A DNA stretch of 64,000 bases from Diadophis punctatus similis (GCA_023053685.1 JALIGW010000004.1:78887361-78951360); one strand, 5' to 3'; shown: positions 36,968-49,386, numbered from the stretch's first letter. Notes: generated from the sequence alone by a model not told the origin. Translations and numbers: made by a program.

Positions 36968-37457
36968 GTAGTCCCTGAGTGCAACTACAATTGAGCCCGA
37001 AATTTACATTGCTAAGCGAACTTATGTTGTTAAGTGAGCTTCATCCCATTTTTAAGCTCTTTGTTGAGTTGAGTTGAGTTACAACTGCAGTTGAGCCTGA
37101 AATTTGCGTTGCTAAGCGAAACATTTGTTAAGCGGACTTTGTCCCATTTTAAGCCCTTTTCTGCCAGAGTTGTTAAGTGAATCACTGCAGCTGTTAAGTT
37201 AGTAAGACAGGTCGTTAAGTGAACGACCTGTCTTCCCCCTTGACTTTGCTTGTCAGAAGGTCGCAAAAGGGGATCGCAAGACCCCGGGACATGGCAATCG
37301 TCATAAAGACGAGTCAGTGGCCAAGCATCTGAATTTTGATCACGTGACCCTGGGGATGCTGGTAAGGGTTAAAAACATTCCTAAGCTCCCCCCCTTTTTA
37401 GTTTTGTTGTAACTTTGAACGGTCACTAAATAAACTGTTGTAAGTCGAGGACTACTG
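36968..37457. repeat. MITE-like repeat in the gene D downstream flank
   Basis: As at 25960-26358, with an internal partial duplication (GTTGCTAAGCGAA repeated at 37008 and 37109) and a GAGTTGAGTTGAGTT stretch at 37065. Confidence 0.65.
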
Positions 37458-37590
37458 TACACCGCTATGACCCCCTTATTCTGAACAATTCATCTAAAAA
37501 AAGGAATTTAGCTATCTTTGACGGTTCAGGAGAGAGTCCGATTCTCGTCTCAGGTTCAGGAATCCGTTCCGAGGCTTGGAAATCTTCGGC

Positions 37591-40500
37591 TCAGCGTCGC
37601 GAGTTGAACCGGCTTAAGGGGATTTTATTCTTTCTAGGTAAAAACTGAGAAAAAAGTGGTAGGTCCCCATTGGTAACCAATGGTCCCTTATACCTTCCTA
37701 GGCTGACAAGTAAATTGTGCTTGATGGACACGTAAATGTAATAGTGGTTTTTGAGCCTATGGTATTTAAAAAAGCAATCCTCGCTGACGAAAGGCTAAAG
37801 GAGACACAAACACAAAGTAAAGATAAACCAAAAGACAAACCAATGGTCAAGACAGAGGTGAAAATCAGCTGCATATTTCGTGAATACTTGTTCTTTCTCC
37901 TTCTTTAGGATATTTGTCCTAGGACAGTGATGGCGAACCTTTTTTTCCTCGGGGGCCAAAATAGTGCGCACGCGCGCTATCGCGCACCTGTGCGTGCCCA
38001 CACCCATAATTTAAAGCCCCCCACTCACCCCACCCCCTGCGCATGCATGCATGATACCCCCCACTCCCCCATTTCCCGACTTCCAGTGGGCCCGGTAGGC
38101 CTGTTTTTTGCCCTCCCCAGGCTCCAGAGGCTTTCTTGGAGCTTGGAGTAGGTGAAAATACTCTCTCCTGCCACTCCGGAGGCCCTCCGGAAGCCAAAAT
38201 CGCCCTCCCAGAGCCTCCGCGTGAGTAAAAAATCAGCTGACGCGCACACACATGCGCGCTGGAGCTGAGCTAGGGCAACAGCTCGCGTGCCGGCAGATAT
38301 GGCTCCGCGTGCCACCTGTGGCACCCGTGGTTCGCCATCACTGTCCTAGGAGGAAGGTGTGAGCTCCAATTCGCATAATATTATGTCACCATATTGCCAG
38401 AGGAAGGATCAAACATTCCCCAGTCACAAATTGAAAGGATTTGAGCATGATATAATTGTCTTCTTCCACCTGCTAGACCAGGGTTGTCAAACTCGATTTC
38501 ATTGAGGGCTGGATCAGGGTTGTGTTTGACCTCGGGGGCAGCGGAGTGGGCGTGGCCTGGGTGGGCGTGGCCACCTCAACATCACTCATGTCGGGGGTGC
38601 CTGTAGAGGCCAGAGCACTCTGTCACTCGGCACCGAGCTCCCATTTTTGGCTGCGATGGCCTCCTGCAACCCTCTGCCAGCGAAAACGGAGCTCGGGAAG
38701 ACCTACGTGCGGCCCTCCCAACCTCTGCTTTCCCAGGCAGAGGCACTGCTGGCCGGTCCTTCGCTGTTTCCAGGGCGGCCCCATGGGCCAGATCTAAGCA
38801 CCCTGCAGCCCAGATCCAGGCCTCGGGCGTTCAGTTTGACACCCCTGTGCTAGACCAAGAAACCTACTTGAGCTCTCATAGCACAAGTTCTTAATGGCTT
38901 GGCTGCTCTAGGAAAGGAGTCAAACAATCCAAAATGAATATTAGGACTCACCGATCCATAAAGTTTTCCGTTTCTGCGCATACAAAGGAAGAATCCGCTC
39001 TTCACACCAATGATCTTTAAATAGCCTCTATTATCGGTTTTGAGTATCACAGCACCTGGAAGCAAACGGGTTAAATATTTGGAGAGTTCATACATATCTT
39101 AAGCCAGAAATAACGACCTCCAATAGCAACTTCAAATATCAGAGTACTGTTATCTGATGCCTTCCCATTCAATAAGTTACTATTTGAGGCATACTCTTTG
39201 AGCTTTGGTGGCGCAGTGGTTAGAGTGCAGTACTGCAGGCTACTTCTGCTGACTACTGGCTGACTGCAATTTGGCTGTTCAAATCTCACCAGGCTCAAGG
39301 TTGACTCAGCCTTCCATCCTTTGGAAAATGGGGAAATGGGGAAAGGTTTGGAAAATGGGGACCCAGATTGTTGGGGGCAAAATGCTGACTTTGTAAACCG
39401 CTTAGAGAGGGCTGCAAAGCACTGTAAAGCTGTATATAAGTCTAAATACTATTGCTATCTGGGTTCAAAACATTTTGCCCTACAATGCACAGTTTAGCTC
39501 AGTTAAAAATCACAGCAGGAAAGTTTTAGTAGTATACAGATCGAGATTTCTGATTATTATTAATGAACTATCAGTATGTAAAAAGAAACTGCATAGAGAG
39601 GACTTTAATTTATCCACTTTTGTTCCTTGTCTAAAGAGTTTGGGTAGATGGCATAATATTCAGATAGATGAGATGGATATTTCCAAGTAGATCCAGAGAG
39701 ATCTCCTCTTAAGATTTCCTCCCTGGATGAGATTACTATATTGTTGGATTGCTGGAATTGATACCAGTTTGGTCTAGTAGTGGCTAAGGCACCAGGTTAG
39801 AAAACTGGAAACTGTGAATTCCAATCTTAGCTTAGACATGAAAGCTAAGCCAGACCAACCCACCTCACAGGGTTGTTGTCGTGGGGAAAGTCAGAGGAAA
39901 TACTTACACCTAATAGATACACAGCAGACTGAATGGTATTATCCAACTTTTAGCTGCTTCGCCATTTACACAGAGGTAAGTGGCTCTCCGCAGAGTACCA
40001 GGTGGACCCTAACCCTCAACCCCTTCACCACTCCACAGCTGGACAGCTGTCTCCTGGATTTTAGGCCAGCACCTGCAAGCTACACCAGACTGGCTCTCCA
40101 TCCTTTAGGCAGGTGATCGACTTGCTTTAGAGAACCCTCCAAAGATCTCTCTCCTCCAACCCTTTAAAAGCCCTCTTCGCCATGCTCTCTGCCTCTCTCT
40201 CTCTCTCTCTCTCTCTCCCCTCCCTCTCTCTCTCTCCCCTCCCTCCCTCCCTCCCTCCCTTCCTCCCACCCTCCCCCCTCTCTCTCATTCTACCAATGTA
40301 CACATCTCCCCCAGTAAATCTGGCCAAATATTTTGCACTGCTTCTCACCTGAGTGGAGACAGCTACTATTTCCCTACAATAAGCATGTTGGTCCTTGCTA
40401 ACCTAACACTGAGGAGAAAGAATTCCTGACTGTTAAACCAACTAATCAATGGAACTGCTTGCCTCCAGAAGTTGTGGGATTGCTCCAACCATGGAGACTT

Positions 40501-41113
40501 TTAAGAAGAGATTGGACAACCATTTGTCTGAAAAGGTCTAAGGTTTCCTGCCTGAGCAAGAGGTTGGACTAGAAGACCTCCAAGGTCCCTTCCAACTCTG
40601 TTATTCAATTCCAAGCACTCTGGAGCCTCCGGGGTATGTGAGGTCCTAGACATGCCCCAACACTCCCACCATCCCTCCCACACCAGCCAGCTCCGCCAGG
40701 GACTTACTATACTCTGTTGATTGGTATCATGGTCACTTTATTACTGCCTGAGCAGGTGGGTTGGACTAGAAGACCTCCAAGGTCCCTTCCAACTCTTTTA
40801 TTGAATTCCTAGCACTCTGGAGCCTCCGGGGGTGATCATGGACCTGCTTACCCCTCCCTCCCTCCCGCAGCAGCCAACTCCGCAGCTTCGCTGGGAACTT
40901 ACTTTCCACTGTCTGCTGCGGTGCGCCATTCACATTTCCGCTTGGATAGATCTGCAGGTGGAAAAACCTATTGGGGCTGTAGGTATAGAGGTGCACTATT
41001 TCATTGCGCTTGCTCCAGAAGGGGGAGGCAACCGTGGATGCCCAGTCACAGGCGGTCAGAGGCAGCAGAAGCATGAGGGCGCAGAGAAACGCTGGAGCCG
41101 GGATGGGGCGCAT
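37591..41113 (-). CDS. FGF23-like: FGF23-like gene D (3 exons, short tail)
   Basis: Minus-strand exons: 40903-41113 (211 nt), 38952-39055 (104 nt), 37591-37794 (204 nt); product 172 aa. Canonical splice sites. Signal peptide MRPIPAPAFLCALMLLLPL; HLYTYSPNRFFHLQIYPSG; GAPQQTVES closely matches human GAPHQTIYS. Exon 2 ends FFLCMRRNGKLYGS; exon 3 opens PFVSEDCFFKYHRL. The core cysteine pair is kept. It ends FNSRR at the same TGA as B. The C-terminal Klotho-binding region is absent. Smallest introns of the array after F intron 1. Expected to be secreted; function unknown. Confidence 0.88.
37925..38343. mobile_element. hAT-type MITE in gene D intron 2
   Basis: CAGTGATGGCGAACC and GGTTCGCCATCACTG ends; perfect duplication TCCTAGGA at 37917-37924 and 38344-38351. 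It sits about 130 bp from the exon 3 acceptor. Confidence 0.93.
38479..38847. mobile_element. hAT-type MITE shared by D, E and F
   Basis: CAGGGTTGTCAAACTC and TTTGACACCCCTG ends; duplication TGCTAGAC at 38471-38478 and 38848-38855. The same insertion is at 45985-46360 and 58989-59363, so it predates the D/E/F split. Confidence 0.92.
39200..39465 (+). mobile_element. tRNA-derived SINE in gene D intron 1
   Basis: GGTGGCGCAGTGGTTAGAGT, GTTCAAATCTCACC, AAACCGCTTAGAGAGGGCTG, with a short GGAAATGGGGAAA duplication inside (39320-39360). Same insertion site as B and C. Confidence 0.9.
40190..40290. repeat. CT-rich microsatellite in gene D intron 1
   Basis: CTCT and CCCT tracts at the array-wide position; shorter than in A-C. 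Confidence 0.95.
40370..40810 (+). mobile_element. CR1 3' ends in gene D intron 1
   Basis: A main copy (40370-40610) and a second stub (40740-40805, GACTAGAAGACCTCCAAGG). Genes C and E show the same doublet. Confidence 0.75.
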
Positions 41114-41201
41114 GATGCTCGCTTGGCTTGGAAGATGCAGGACCCAAAAGGCGATCTTGGTTCTTCTCCTTTGCTAACCACTCGCTGATGCTGGCCTCGG
41201 A

Positions 41202-41207
41202 TTTATG
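41202..41207 (-). promoter_or_regulatory. TATA-like box of gene D
   Basis: CATAAA 89 nt upstream of the ATG. A short deletion removes part of the block (GGGGCCGAAGGACCAGGGA) present in the other units, shortening the presumed 5' UTR. Confidence 0.5.
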
Positions 41208-41495
41208 CAGTGGGGCTGGAGGGATGGAAGGGTGATGGAAGGGGGGCAGGAGAAAGGAAGAGACACCCACTTCCAAAACCTTCAGATCATGAAGTGACAA
41301 GTGATGGGTCTTCCACCAATGCTCTGCAGTTGCTACTCAGAATTAAAACGATTGGGAACTTCCTGGTCACCTTGTGTTTGGCCAGTGAAACTATTTGTTC
41401 TAATGTGAATCATTGATGCATTCTGATGTTTCTGGACATTAGATTTGTACCATGATAATTCTGTCGTGAGACCTAGTCCATTATTCCTGGAGGAA

Positions 41496-41568
41496 GTCCC
41501 AAAGGTGCTTTTTCAGGAGGCAACTGGACTTTCTTGTTTTGCTTCTCCTGAAAAAGCACCTTTGGGAC
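41496..41568. repeat. Perfect hairpin upstream of gene D
   Basis: Same 24-bp-stem hairpin as in B and C. Confidence 0.85.
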
Positions 41569-41920
41569 AACCGAGACCTGGATGACTGAGAATCTTTACA
41601 GACATTCATGGAGGTAAAGAGAACACGTTTCTCTGTAATACGGAGGCCGAACACACAAGTCTTTATGTTGCCTACGAACACTCGGATATTAGTTTACGGG
41701 TATCATGGTTGAGATGTGGTATCACCGACATGTCAAAGACGAACAAGACGTAACAGTTCACCATCGGATATCTGTAGAAAGTGCAATTAGATCAACCAAG
41801 CTCTTTTTTTCCACCTCTTTTCCAGTGTCAGGGGCTTCCTGGTTTGGAGGAAGGGTCCTGAGATGTGCCAGAAGGAGAATCAAACTTTGACTTTCAAAAT
41901 CTAGTTTTCCCCAGAATAAT

Positions 41921-42145
41921 CAGTGGTTCCCAACCATTTTTTGGCCATGCCCCACCGAAGCATCTCTAAAATCCTGATGCCCCCCCTCCTGTGACATATA
42001 CTTCTTACTATTCAGAAACTGAACTCCTACTCACGCGGAGGAGATCTAAAAAGCCATTAACTTGGTTTAAACAAGGTTCCAATTGCCCCCATTACAGATC
42101 AAATTGCCCCCTTGTGGGGTGTTGGCCCCATGTTGGGAAACACTG
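41921..42145. mobile_element. hAT-type MITE, uninterrupted copy
   Basis: CAGTGGTTCCCAACC start and GTTGGGAAACACTG end. Empty-LTR counterpart of 21606-22575. Confidence 0.8.
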
Positions 42146-42628
42146 TCCTGGATAGAAAATATATTCCTCCAAATAGCCTTTCTTTGCATGCATTGTTGAC
42201 TCTAATTTCAGATCTGAAAATCTTGGGTTTATTTCTGCTTCTGAACAAATAGAATTCGGTTTACATTTTACCCTTTAAAATGGATTTTCCTTGAACATTA
42301 ATTTCAAATCGATCTGATCCATCTTAGAGGACTTTGAGCCTTATTCCATCCCAGATAGTTGGTTGTCCAGTCTATTTTTTGAAAACTCCAGTGATGAAGC
42401 ACCCACAACCCCAGTAGGCAAGCCATTCCACTGATTAATTGTTTTCAATGTCAAAAAAAAATTATCCTTATTCTCCTTTGGATCTGTCCTTAATTCTTGC
42501 CAGCCCTCTGGTGCCCTATAGGACAAGTCAATCACCTTTTCTCTGTGACAGCCCCTCAAATATTGGAAGACAACTATCATGTCTCCCCCAATCCTCGTCC
42601 TAGATAGGACAGATGGCTTGGTTGGTTT

Positions 42629-42760
42629 CCTTCCTTCCTTCCTTCCTTCCTTCCTTCCTTCCTTCCTTCCTTCCTTCCTTCCTTCCTTCCTTCCTTCCTT
42701 ACTTCCTTCTTCCTTCCTTCCTTCCTTCCTTCCTTCCTTCCTTCCTTCCTTCCTTCCCTG
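42629..42760. repeat. (TTCC)n microsatellite
   Basis: About 130 bp of TTCC/CTTC units in an antisense CR1 fragment (42330-42620). Short TTCC tracts sit at the same place near 14270 and 55886, so this one expanded. Confidence 0.95.
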
Positions 42761-42844
42761 GGAGAAAAAGACCAATGGCACTGTTGTGTTCACAGCCATG
42801 AAGCCAACACGTGGACATTTCCTCCTTCTTGTTAAGAAAATGTC

Positions 42845-42862
42845 CTATGAACCAGAGGGATC

Positions 42863-42895
<33 letters not shown>

Positions 42896-42972
42896 AGGGG
42901 CTGGTTCTGGGTCTGGGGCTGGGGCTGGGGCTGGATGCATAGTTGACAAGTCTGAAAAAGTCGCATTGTGCT
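42845..42972. repeat. GGTTCT/GGGGCT hexanucleotide tract
   Basis: Same conserved flanks as at 14552; repeat number increased, with GGGGCT variants. Confidence 0.75.
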
Positions 42973-43245
42973 AAATATTGAGGTGTACAGCTCTGCCTCC
43001 TTCACAAGGGTAGAAAAGATCTTGGGTGGATTTGGGAATTTGTGACCTAGCAGGGAATCATTTCTCAAGACATCAGAATAATTTATGCATTCATAATCAT
43101 GCTTGTACTTTTTCTGTAATCTTATATATGATTGACAAAATAAATAAATAAATTAAAATCCTGCTTGGAACTTGTGAGTCACTGCACTGAATTAAACCAG
43201 GAACGTTCAATAAAGACACTTTTCTTCCTTGAAAGACATGAAACA

Positions 43246-43251
43246 TTTATT
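43246..43251 (-). terminator. Candidate polyadenylation signal of gene E
   Basis: AATAAA about 1.86 kb after the gene E stop, within the conserved downstream block. Confidence 0.45.
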
Positions 43252-44234
43252 TTGTCTTTGTTGAGAGACAGAATTGGAGGTGGGCAGAATAAGAAATGTC
43301 ATAAATACATCTTCAATATGTGAAACATTCAAATAAACAAATATGACAATAGAAAAATACATATATTGCTTTCTCGTTATCTGATACTTTCCCAGGATGT
43401 TCTTGTGAACAACTCCCACCAAAGCACTCACATTTTGGTTGTGTACATACATTTTGTTGTCTGCATGCATCCCAAATGGGACGTGCAACAAAAATTTTAC
43501 AGTTGTACGTGTTCAACACTGAGTCCTCCCATTCTCCAGACAAGTCTTTCTCCATACCAAACTTCAACTGACTTTTGGGTAGAGGTATTTTCATCCAACA
43601 GATAGGAATATAAATCACATTTACCAAAGTAAATTTAGACTTGCATCTAAGTATTAAGTTGATCAAAAAAGATCAACTTTTTAGACAGAGTCCTCAACTT
43701 TTGACCAACATTTATTCTCATGGGTTTAGAACTTCCATCGCTGAGCAAGGCAGTCGTTAAGTTAGTCGCACTGGGTTTTTTGGCCATAATTGTTAAACAA
43801 ATCGCTGTAAAGTGATTCATGTGTTTGTTAAGGAAATCTGGCTTCTCCCATTGGGTTTGTTTGAGGTGGATTTGAACCCCAGCCTGGAGGGATGGCTGCC
43901 CGCTAATGCTTTTAACAGCCCACAAAGTTGCTTTATGGAGCATCTCAACTCCGTTCTCCAGGAAGGGAGCCTTATGTGCCCGTTCCCCTCCATCTGGTTG
44001 TAGATAACCCATGGCAAGATTTGGCATTTCCTGCACAAAGCCTACCTTTGGCCAACAGGTTGATGGGATGGGTCAGCATCCTGAATCCAGTTAAGGTTAG
44101 TCATGAGGGGGTCCTGCTGTGAGTCCAAGGAAGAAACTCATGGAGATGATCCTAGCTGAATCGGACAACTTCTACTCGTTTTGGGATATTGTGAGATATT
44201 AGGTCATGTCAAGCGCAGTTTTGGAAGAGGGTTG

Positions 44235-44485
44235 CCTACAAATGAAGCAACTGCCTTGTCGTACATATATAGGTGCTTTCCACCCCTCTCTAAGCGGTTT
44301 ACAGAGTCAGCATACTGTCCCCCAACAATCTGGGTCCTCATTTTACCAACCTCGGAAGGACGGAAGGCTAGTAAAACTTGAGCCTGGTGGGATTCGAACT
44401 GACAAATTATAGGCAGCTGGCAGTTAGCAGAAGTAGCCTGCAGTACTGCCTCTAACCACGGCGCCACTGTGGCTCACCGTGGTAA
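44235..44485 (-). mobile_element. tRNA-derived SINE, minus orientation
   Basis: Reverse complement of the CCGCTTAGAGAGGGGTGG tail, GGACCCAGAT body and a degenerate B box. The same insertion is at 53705-53925 in the relic unit. Confidence 0.85.
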
Positions 44486-44618
44486 TGTGGAACAATGAAG
44501 CCAGCTACCCTCTTGTGAAGTTCTGTCTCTTGGCTGAGTGCTCAGAGCCTGAGGGACGTGGACCGTTTCTCACAAGGATATTCACTACAGGAGTAACTCA
44601 GGTAATTCAGAACATAGT

Positions 44619-44970
44619 ACAGGTATTCCTCGACTTACGACCACCACATTTGAGCCCAAATTTCTGCCGTTAAGTGAGAGATTTGTTAAGTGACTTCTAT
44701 CCCATTTTACGATTCTTCTCGCCGCAGTTGTTAAGTTAGTCACACAGTGGTTAAGTGAATCTTGCTTCTCCCTGGACTTTACCTGTCAGGAGGTTGCCAA
44801 GGTGCTCTCGTGACCCTCGGACACAGCAGCCATCGTAAATACAAGCCTGTTTACAAGTGTCCAAGTTTTGATCATGTGACCCTGGGGATGCTGCAACGAT
44901 TATGAGTCACTTTTTTTCAGAGTGTTGTGACTTTGAACGGTCAGCAAACCGACCGTTGAGGACTACCTGT
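44619..44970. repeat. TA-flanked MITE in the gene E downstream flank
   Basis: Ends ACAGGTATTCCTCGACTTAC and GTTGAGGACTACCTGT; TA occurs on both sides. A complete copy of the family also seen at 25960, 36968 and 54065. Confidence 0.7.
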
Positions 44971-45103
44971 ACACAGCTATGACCCCCTTATTCTGAACAT
45001 TTCATCTGAAAAAAAGGAATTTAGCTTTCTTTGGCGGTTCAGGAGAGAGTCCGGTTCTCGTCTGAGGTTCAGGAATCCGTTTGGGGGCTAGGAAATCTTC
45101 GGC

Positions 45104-48100
45104 TCAGCGTTGCGAGTTGAACTTTTTTAAAGGGATTTCATTCTTTCTAACTAAAAACTGAGAAAAATGTGGTAGCTTCTTATTGGGAACCAATGGTCCC
45201 TTATATCTTCCTAGGCTGACAAGTAAATTGTGCCTGGTGGACTCGTAAGCGTTGTAGTTGTTTTCGAGCCTGTGGTGTTTAAAAACGCAATCCTCATTGC
45301 TGAAGGAATTCTAAAGGAGACACAAACACAAAGTAAAGACAACTAAAAGACAAACCAAAGGTCAAGGCAGAGGTGAAAATCAGCCGCATAGTTCGCAAAT
45401 ACCTGTTCTTTCTCCTTCTTTAGGATATTTGATTTCACACTTCTTACATCTCAAAAGAGTTTGGTTTGTAAATGATGCAACAGCCATGTTTAGCACACTG
45501 AACGAGTATTTCAACAGCCTTCAGATTTGAGGGAAGCTGACAGATGTCTACAATCCTGGAGAGTCCGTGACTTGTTTTGGTTTGTTTAGGTAGGCCCAGG
45601 GGTGAGATCTGGACTATCCCCTCCTTACTGGCCTTCCGTAAAGCCATTAAAACCTGGCTCTTCCGGCAGGCATATGAATGATGGGAAATGTTTTTAATTT
45701 TTATATGTATTTTTAATCGTTTTGTATTGTTGTTTTAAATTGATTGTTCATCTTTATGTTGTACGCTGCCCTGGGTCCCTCGGGAGATGGGCGGCGTATA
45801 AGTTCGAACAAATAAACAAATAAATAAAATAATAAACATGCTGTGGATGTCCTAGGAGGAAGGTGTGAGCACCTATTCGCATCATGCTACGTCACCGTAT
45901 CTCCAGAGAAAGGATCAAACATTCCCCAGTCACAAACTGAAAGGATTTGAGCATGATATAATTGTCTTCTTCCACCTGCTAGACCAGGGGTGTCAAACTC
46001 AATTTCATTGAGGGCCGCATCAGGGTTGTGTTTGACCTCGGGGGCAGCGGAGTGGGCGTGGCCTGGGTGGGCATGGCCACCTCAACGTCACTCATGTCAG
46101 GGGCGCCTGCGGAGGCCCGAGCGCTCTGCCAGAGAAAACAGGCACCCAAGCTCCTGTTTTTGGCTGCGATGGCCTCCTACAACCCTCTGCCAGTGAAAAA
46201 GGAGCTCAGGAAGACCTATGTGCGGCCCTCCCAACCTCTGCTTTCCCAGGCAGAGTCACTGCAGGCCGGTCCTTCCCTGTTTCCAGGGCGGCCCCATGGG
46301 CCAGATCTAAGCAACCTGCAGGCCAGATCCAATCCCCGGGCCTTCAGTTTGACACCCCTGTGCTAGACCAAGAAACCTACTTGAGCTCTCATAGCACAAG
46401 TTCTTAATGGCTTGGCTTCTCTAGGAAAGGAGTCAAATAATCCAAAATGAATATTAGAACTCACCGATCCATAGAGTTTTCCGTTTCTGCGCATACAAAG
46501 GAAGAGTCCGCTCTTCACACCAATGATCTTTAGATAGCCTTTACAATCAACTTTGAGTACCACAGCACCTGGAAGCAAATGGGTTAAATATTAGGAGAGT
46601 TCTTCATACATATCTTAAGCCAGAAATAACGACCTCCAATAGCAACTTCAAATATCAGAATTGTTAAGTTCTGGTACTGAAGAGGCTGGAGGCAATATTG
46701 TGGCTAGCAGCTCTTTATTGAATACAGTCAGAATCCAGCAAAGGAACCAGCCGGATAGCTCTCTCTTAAATAGAGGGCTGCCGGCTGGTTCAACCAATCA
46801 GCAATCTCTATTTTCCCGCTCTGCAAAGCGGGGTGTAAGCAGTTAACTCAGATTCAAACCTTAATACATAACAAGAATACCATTATCGTTATCGGATGCC
46901 TTCCCAGTCTTCCCAAATTCTGGCCAATCGTGGCAAAACATTTGCCCACAGACTCAGTCAAACGGGAAAACACTCTTTTTAATGACCCTGTAATCCCTAA
47001 ATTCTTGGAAGAGTTGGAGCGACTGGATGGAGTTGAGCATTTACTGGCTGGATGCCCTTCCTGACACCATCCGGAGTTCACAACAGATATATATTCTTTG
47101 CACCCTAGGAGAGAAATATCTGCTGCTATCTAGGATTGAACTCTCAACTTTCCGAGTTGGAGGCGAGCCTTTTCACTACTCGGACACCATCAGTCAAAAG
47201 GGAAAACAATGTTCCTACTTGTAAGAAAGAGACGTAGCACTTTCTGTTTAAGTTGGATTGCAGAAGAAATATTATTGTGTATGTAATTTATTTTTGAAAA
47301 ATCTGATATACAGTTAGGTCCAGATGAAGGTAGAGATAAAGGTTTCCTCTGTCCAGTCATTTCCAACTCTAGTGGACAATGCTCACATCTATTTCTTAGC
47401 TGATTGTTTCTTAGTTGATTGTCTGAAGAAATGTCTATGGTCAGGTGGCTTGTATGATTATGCAACACAGCGCATGGAATATTTTTACCTTCCCACTGAA
47501 GTGGTACCTGTTCTATCTATTCACATGTGCATGCTTTCGAACTGCTAGGTGGGCAGGAGCTTGGGCAAGTGTCCAGATAAGATAAAATAATAAAACTGCA
47601 AAGCTAGACAAACTGTAGCACAATACAGGAAGATTCAAAACAAAAGAATGAAGAAAGACGTGGAACCCATATTCCTGCGAAAGCCATGTTGAACAAGGCC
47701 AACACAGTCCTGAGCTGCATAAATAGAGGGATACAATCAAGGACCAGAGAGGTACTAGTACCACTCTATAAAGCCTTGGTCAGACCACACCTAGAGTGCT
47801 GCATCCAGTTTTGGTCACCACACTACAAAAAAGACATTGAAACTCTAGAGAAAGTGCAGAAGAGAGCAACCAGGATGATAAAGGGTCTGGAAAATAAAAC
47901 ATACAGTTGCAGGAACTGAGCTTGGACAGTCTGGCGAAGAGAAGGACCAGGGGTGACATGATAGCAGTTTTAAGAGTATACAGATCGAGATTTCTGATGA
48001 TGATTAATGATCTATCAGTATGTAAAAAGAAACTGCATAGAGAGGACTTTAATTTATCTACTTTTGTTCCTTGTCTAAAGTGTTTGGATAGATGGCATAA

Positions 48101-49282
48101 TATTCAGCTAGATGAGATGGATATTTCCTAGTAGATCCTGAGAGATCTCCTCTTAAGATTTTCTCCCTGGATGAGATACACAGCAGACTGAATGGTATTA
48201 TCCAACTTTTAGCTGTTTTGCAATTTACACAGAGGTAAGTGGCTCTCCCCAGGTGGACCCTAACCCTCAACCCCTTCACCACTCCATAGCTGGAGAGCTG
48301 TCGACTGGATTTTAGGCCAGCACCTTCAAGCTACCCCAGACTGGCTCTCCACCCTTCAGGCAGGTAATCGACTTGCTTTAGAGGACCCTCCAAATACCTC
48401 TCCAACTCTTTAGAAGCCCTCTTCGCCATGCTCTCTCTCCCTCCCTCCCTCCCTTCCTCCCCCCTCTCTCTTATCCTACCCATGCACACACCTCCCCCAG
48501 TAAATCTGCCCAAAGATTCTGCACTGCTTCCCACCTGAGTGGAGACAGCTACTACTTCCCTACAATAAGCATGTTGGTCCTTGCTAACCTAATACTGAGG
48601 AGAAAGAATTCCTGACTGTTAGGCCAACTAATCGATGGAAGAGCTTGCCTCTAGAAGTTGTGGGATTGCTCCAACCCTGGAGACTTTTATGAAGAGATTG
48701 GACAACCATTTGTCTGAAATGGTCTAAGGTTTCCTGCCTGAGCAGAGGGATTGGTCTAGGAGACCTCCAAGGTCCCTTCCAACTCTGTTATTCAATTCCT
48801 AGCACTCTGGAGCCTCCGGGGCATGTGAGGTCCTGGACATGCCCCCCACTCCCACCATCCCTCCCACACCAGCCAGCTCCACCAGGGACTTACTATACTC
48901 TGTTGATTGGTATCACGGTCACTTTATTACTGCCTGAGCAGGACTAGAAGACCTCCAAAGTCCTTTCAACAATGGTATTGAATTCCTAGCACTCTGGAGC
49001 CTCCGGGGGTGATCATGGACCCCTCCCTCCCTCCCGCAGCAGCCAACTCCGCAGTTTCGCTGGGAACTTACTTTCCACTGTCTGGTGCGGTGCGCCGTTC
49101 ACATTTCCGTTTGGATAGATCTGCAGGTGGAACTTCCTCTTGAGTCTGAAGGTATAGAGGTGCACTATTTCATTGGTCTTGCTCCAGAAGGGGGTGGCGA
49201 CCGTGGGTGCCCAGCCATAGGCGGCCAGAGGCAGCAGAAGCATGAGGGCGCAGAGAAACGCTGGAGCCAGGACGGGGCGCAT
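45104..49282 (-). CDS. FGF23-like: FGF23-like gene E (3 exons, short tail)
   Basis: Minus-strand exons: 49072-49282 (211 nt), 46465-46568 (104 nt), 45104-45310 (207 nt); product 173 aa. Canonical splice sites. Signal peptide MRPVLAPAFLCALMLLLPL. The trefoil start HLYTFRLKRKFHLQIYPNG and GAPHQTVES is the closest of the six to human FGF23 in this stretch. Exon 2: LFLCMRRNGKLYGS with an extra cysteine in VDCKGY. Exon 3: SNEDCVFKHHRL, and RKNEIPL keeps the glutamate. It ends FNSQR. The tail beyond is removed by the same deletion and frameshift as B, D and F. The signal-peptide cysteine of the others is tyrosine here. Confidence 0.88.
45599..45838 (+). mobile_element. LINE 3' fragment in gene E intron 2
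   Basis: GGTGAGATCTGGACTATCCC, then TTGTACGCTGCCCTGGGTCC, GGGAGATGGGCGGCGTATAA and an AAATAAACAAATAAAT tail. L2-like 3' end, as at 12470 and 62010. Confidence 0.75.
45985..46360. mobile_element. hAT-type MITE in gene E intron 2
   Basis: CAGGGGTGTCAAACTC and GACACCCCTG ends; duplication TGCTAGAC at 45977-45984 and 46361-46368. Confidence 0.92.
46662..46873 (-). mobile_element. Solo LTR, 212 bp, gene E intron 1
   Basis: Ends TGTTAAG and ATAACA; perfect 5-bp duplication AGAAT at 46657-46661 and 46874-46878. On the minus strand it shows a TATTTAAGAG-like TATA and AATAAAGAGC, giving the orientation. Same family as 55314-55530. Confidence 0.85.
47690..47965 (+). mobile_element. CR1 LINE C-terminal fragment in gene E intron 1
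   Basis: Frame reads LYKALVRPHLECCIQFWSP, KKDIETLEKVQKRATRMI and RRTRGDMIAV, the conserved end of CR1-type reverse transcriptase proteins. It joins directly to unit sequence at about 47970, so an ORF there is a chimera. Confidence 0.8.
48430..48480. repeat. Short CT-rich tract in gene E intron 1
   Basis: The shortest version (about 45 bp) of the array-wide microsatellite. Confidence 0.85.
48570..48995 (+). mobile_element. CR1 3' ends in gene E intron 1
   Basis: Main copy 48570-48805 and second stub 48935-48990, as in D. Confidence 0.75.
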
Positions 49283-49386
49283 GGTGCTCGCTTGGCTTGG
49301 AAGATGAGGACCCGAAAGGCGATCTTGGTTCTTCTCCTTTGCTGACCACTCGCCGATGCTGGGCTCCCTGGTCCTTCGGCCCCGGA

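Noticed and set aside
47686..48131. Apparent chimeric gene from CR1 fragment into unit sequence
   Set aside because: The first half is a CR1 C-terminus; the second is intron 1 DNA also present in B, C and D without the fusion.
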